Source: Amoebophrya sp. AT5.2 (Eukaryota > Sar > Dinophyceae > Syndiniales > Amoebophryaceae). From it: a stretch of 19,630 nt of DNA. Both the position numbers and the translations under genes were made by a program. The stretch covers positions 1-19,630 of the forward strand of contig RXOD01004640.1 in the NCBI GenBank assembly GCA_005223375.1, read 5' to 3'. Under the pieces are notes generated by a model. The model was not told where the DNA came from. It was given only the letters and a program-made list of their open reading frames with translations, and did no database searches. Positions within the stretch are counted from its first letter, which is position 1. Each line of letters begins with the position of its first letter. Shown here in pieces: positions 17,173 to 19,630 of this stretch.

Positions 17173-19549
17173 TTACGACCGGTCCGGGTCTCGGGCCGGC
17201 GAGACCGGGATTGCGTACTTCACGCGAATGTTTTCGATCAGTTCGAGTGCGCGCGGCGAGGCGTCTGAGGGGAGGCGGGACCGGCGGAAAAACTCGCCGC
17301 CCGGCGACTCCTGCTCCCGTCGTGCTCCCTCCTCGCAGTCGTGCCGAGAAGTCCGGGCAGCCGTCGTTTTCGCGGAAAATTGGCTTTCAGGGAGCGGCGG
17401 TTTCGACGAGAAAGTCGGCGTCGCGGTGGTACCCGGCACGATGGGGTCGCCCTTGCCGCGAAAGTTGGCGCCGCCAGCAGAGCTTGACGAAAGGGCTACT
17501 GGGGGACAGCCGGGGTCCTGGGGCGAGAAGTGATGGAAAATTCAGAATCGCTTGGGGCGGTCACCGCAGCTCTATTGGAGCCGAGTCCACCGGGTGCACC
17601 GGCTGCAAAAATTCCTAGCTGTGATCAGAATCGAATCGTCACCAAGCTCGTTCCCTAGTACTTCGATCGGCAACCTGGATCGCATTTACCTGCGCTTTCT
17701 CATTCGACTTCGCGGCACTCGACCGTTCCCCCGAGGAGCCGAAGAACCGCGACCTCGGCGATAGATTCCGCGCGCCCCCCGGCCGGTACTCGCTCAGGGA
17801 CAGAACCGTTTTTTCGCCCCGCATTTCTGTTTTCTCCTTCGTGCGCTGGCCACCCTGCACCGCTGTCTGCAGTAGTCGCAAACTGCGGTCCGCCCGCGAC
17901 TGATACATCTCCCGGCCTCCCGCTCCCGTCTTCCCGCGTGAGGACCACGACTCACCGCGACTCTCACTCCTCCTCGCCCCCCGTGTCCTCTTCGATTTCA
18001 TCGTGGCCTCGTGATTACATCCTGGCTCTTGGTCGTTTGCTTCAGTTTCGCCGTTTGGGGTTGCGGCCGCTGCACGCGCCTTCCGCTCTTCCCGCTCGAC
18101 TGCCTCCCACCGCCGGCGCAGCTCGAACAACGGGTCGCGACTGCAGGACCGCGACCCATCGCTTCCCGAAGAAGACGACGTTCCGTACTGCCCGGCAAAC
18201 TTCTGCTCCTGGTTGTTAACTTCTGATCCTTGGGAGGCCGACCCCGCCCCGCAGTAATTTGAGGCCGAATCACCCGGGAAAAGCTTCTCCGTTAGGTTCT
18301 CCTTGGACAAATTCTTCGGCGCGTTCGACAGTTTCTGAACAAGCCCCTGAAACCCGCGAAGGGTTTGCGTGCTGGCGCCCGACTTTGCGTTGCTGCTGTT
18401 GCGGTCCTGCGAGGTGGCCCGCTCCTGCTCTTGCTCTCGGGGGGGATGAGGATGGGCGGACGCGTTGTGGTTGCTGGTGCCGTCAGTTGATGTTTTATGC
18501 ACAGCGTGATCTTCGAGGCGAATCTCGAGGTTACCAGTAGCCGAATTGCGCGGCGTGATCTTGACGCCGCCAGCATTCGTCGCTGTCAGGTGGCCGCTCC
18601 GTTTCCCAGCAACAACGTCAGTAGTTGTCCCCCCAAAAATACCAACATCAGCAGCCTTTTCAACGCTTCCCGGACGCACAAGAAGAGCACCAGCGACCCT
18701 CGCGTACTGGTGCAGCAGGGAACCTCCTCGGAAACCCGCTGTGGAGCGTTTTTCGGCATCTTCCCCCGAGGACACGACCGGCAGGAAGAGGTCGATGCTA
18801 TCGGAAGTTTCGGGTGAGTTCCACGCCGAGTTTTGTCCTCCGGAATTCTTACCACCGGTGCTGTTCCTGCTCGAAGAATTGTTTCCCGTAGAAGCCGGTC
18901 CGCCCCGCAGCAGCACGATGCTGCTGGTGCCGCTGCTGCCCTGGTGTTCGAGGTCGTGGGGTCTGCCCAGATATTTGGGTCCCAGCTCCTCGACAGACAC
19001 CAGAGACGCGGACGTGGCTGCGGAGGTGCTGGCTGCGCGGGAGGTGGAATGGACGACCAGCACTCGGTTCTCCATGCCACCTGCTCTCGCGCCGGCGGAG
19101 AGACCTACCTCTCGTGAAGACGAGCCAGCCTCTGGCGCGGCCGGAGCAGGGTTTGCATTTCTAGTCGCTTCGAGTCGGGCCATGCCCGGTTCGGTCTCCG
19201 CTTCCCTCTGAAAACGCGACGGCGAAACACCTCCTCGCGAAGCCTCTTCTTGTTCCACCTCGCGGTCTTTGGATGAACTACGTGCACTACTACTACCCGG
19301 CAGCTCCAGCATCCTCTGCAGACTTTCCCTTCGTTGCCGCCGGGCGCGCTCCTTCGACGAAGACGGGCTGAGATAGCTCGTTTCTTTCGACGACTTCGAC
19401 GAAGCGGCAGAAGCCTCTTGCGGATTCAGGACGGTGAGACGCGACGACACGTTGCTGGCGTGGTAATGCCCGCGCTGGCTGGACAGATTGGACTGGGATT
19501 TTTGGGACAAATTGCTGCGATGCTCGTCCGTCTGGCTCGTCGCGTCCAT
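17173..19549 (-). CDS. long Ser-rich, disordered protein (unrecognised, 2 exons)
   Basis: I do not recognise it. Exon 1 runs from 19549 (first in-frame ATG, MDATSQTDEHRSN) to 17690; a GT-AG intron (17689-17518, GTAAATG...GCCCCAG) joins it in phase 0 to exon 2 (17517-17173), giving about 734 residues. The same frame is open upstream to the window edge through poly-Lys codons, so the true start may lie outside. Composition is dominated by Ser, Gly, Arg and charged residues with no globular pattern except two short helical, possibly coiled, stretches: ERARRQRRESLQRMLEL and DPLFELRRRWEAVEREERKA. No signal peptide, membrane span or known motif. It could be a scaffold, RNA-binding or cytoskeletal regulator, but nothing in the sequence decides this. 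An alternative acceptor (TTTTTGCAG, ending at 17608) would instead end the protein after 13 residues. Confidence 0.65.
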
Positions 19550-19609
19550 CGGGCCCTGACTCGGGCCGCCGCTCGTGCTCTGTTCGATGATTTGGAACAA
19601 GAAGATAAA

Positions 19610-19630
19610 TGTTTTTTTTTTTTTTTTTTT
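19610..19630. repeat. poly-T run at the window edge
   Basis: About 20 consecutive T's at the end of the sequence, just upstream of the Ser-rich gene on its coding strand. It may be a real homopolymer or an assembly break. Confidence 0.8.

Noticed and set aside
16860..17618. 252-codon plus-strand frame
   Set aside because: Its second half is antisense to the coding-like exon 2 of the Ser-rich gene, and the first half is AT-rich with no recognisable motif.
19601..19630. Poly-Lys N-terminus encoded by the terminal poly-T run
   Set aside because: It is a homopolymer at the sequence edge; treating it as coding is not justified, so the first in-frame ATG (19549) was used.

Overview
The window looks like a compact nuclear genome segment of a protist, most likely an alveolate. 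My best guess is a Syndiniales dinoflagellate such as Amoebophrya, with moderate confidence and from inference only. The reasons are split genes for eukaryote-only proteins (NOB1, a transit-peptide acyl carrier protein), short intergenic gaps, almost all recognisable genes on one strand, introns without GT-AG ends that are flanked by direct and inverted repeats, and a mitochondrial ACP lacking its phosphopantetheine serine.

Layout. About 113-865 (+) holds an unrecognised, probably 5'-incomplete gene. From about 1,000 to 11,850 lies a tandem segmental duplication, all on the minus strand. Each unit carries a secreted, cysteine-rich protein of unknown function (copy A about 1150-870, truncated; copy B 7939-7112, intact) followed upstream by a secreted TRAP/ACP5-type purple acid phosphatase (copy A 5310-2785, copy B 11497-8922). 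Each phosphatase gene has a GT-AG intron and a ~0.5 kb intron with 5-bp direct repeats and ~28-bp inverted repeats, like a DNA-transposon-derived introner. All four genes have an array of ACCCACGTATT-like modules about 185-390 bp upstream of the start, followed by shared blocks (X, Y) in mosaic combinations.

From 12,231 the minus strand continues with a mitochondrial ACP (12797-12231), NOB1, the 20S pre-rRNA endonuclease (15771-13279; five exons rebuilt in frame), and a long Ser-rich disordered protein (19549-17173). A small plus-strand frame (15870-16166) diverges from NOB1. The right edge is a poly-T run.

The gene pair in the duplication looks like a secreted or lysosomal/surface module, while ACP and NOB1 are housekeeping genes. 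The points most worth following are the introner-like intron, the stop-free non-canonical NOB1 intron, the serine-less ACP, and the common upstream arrays.
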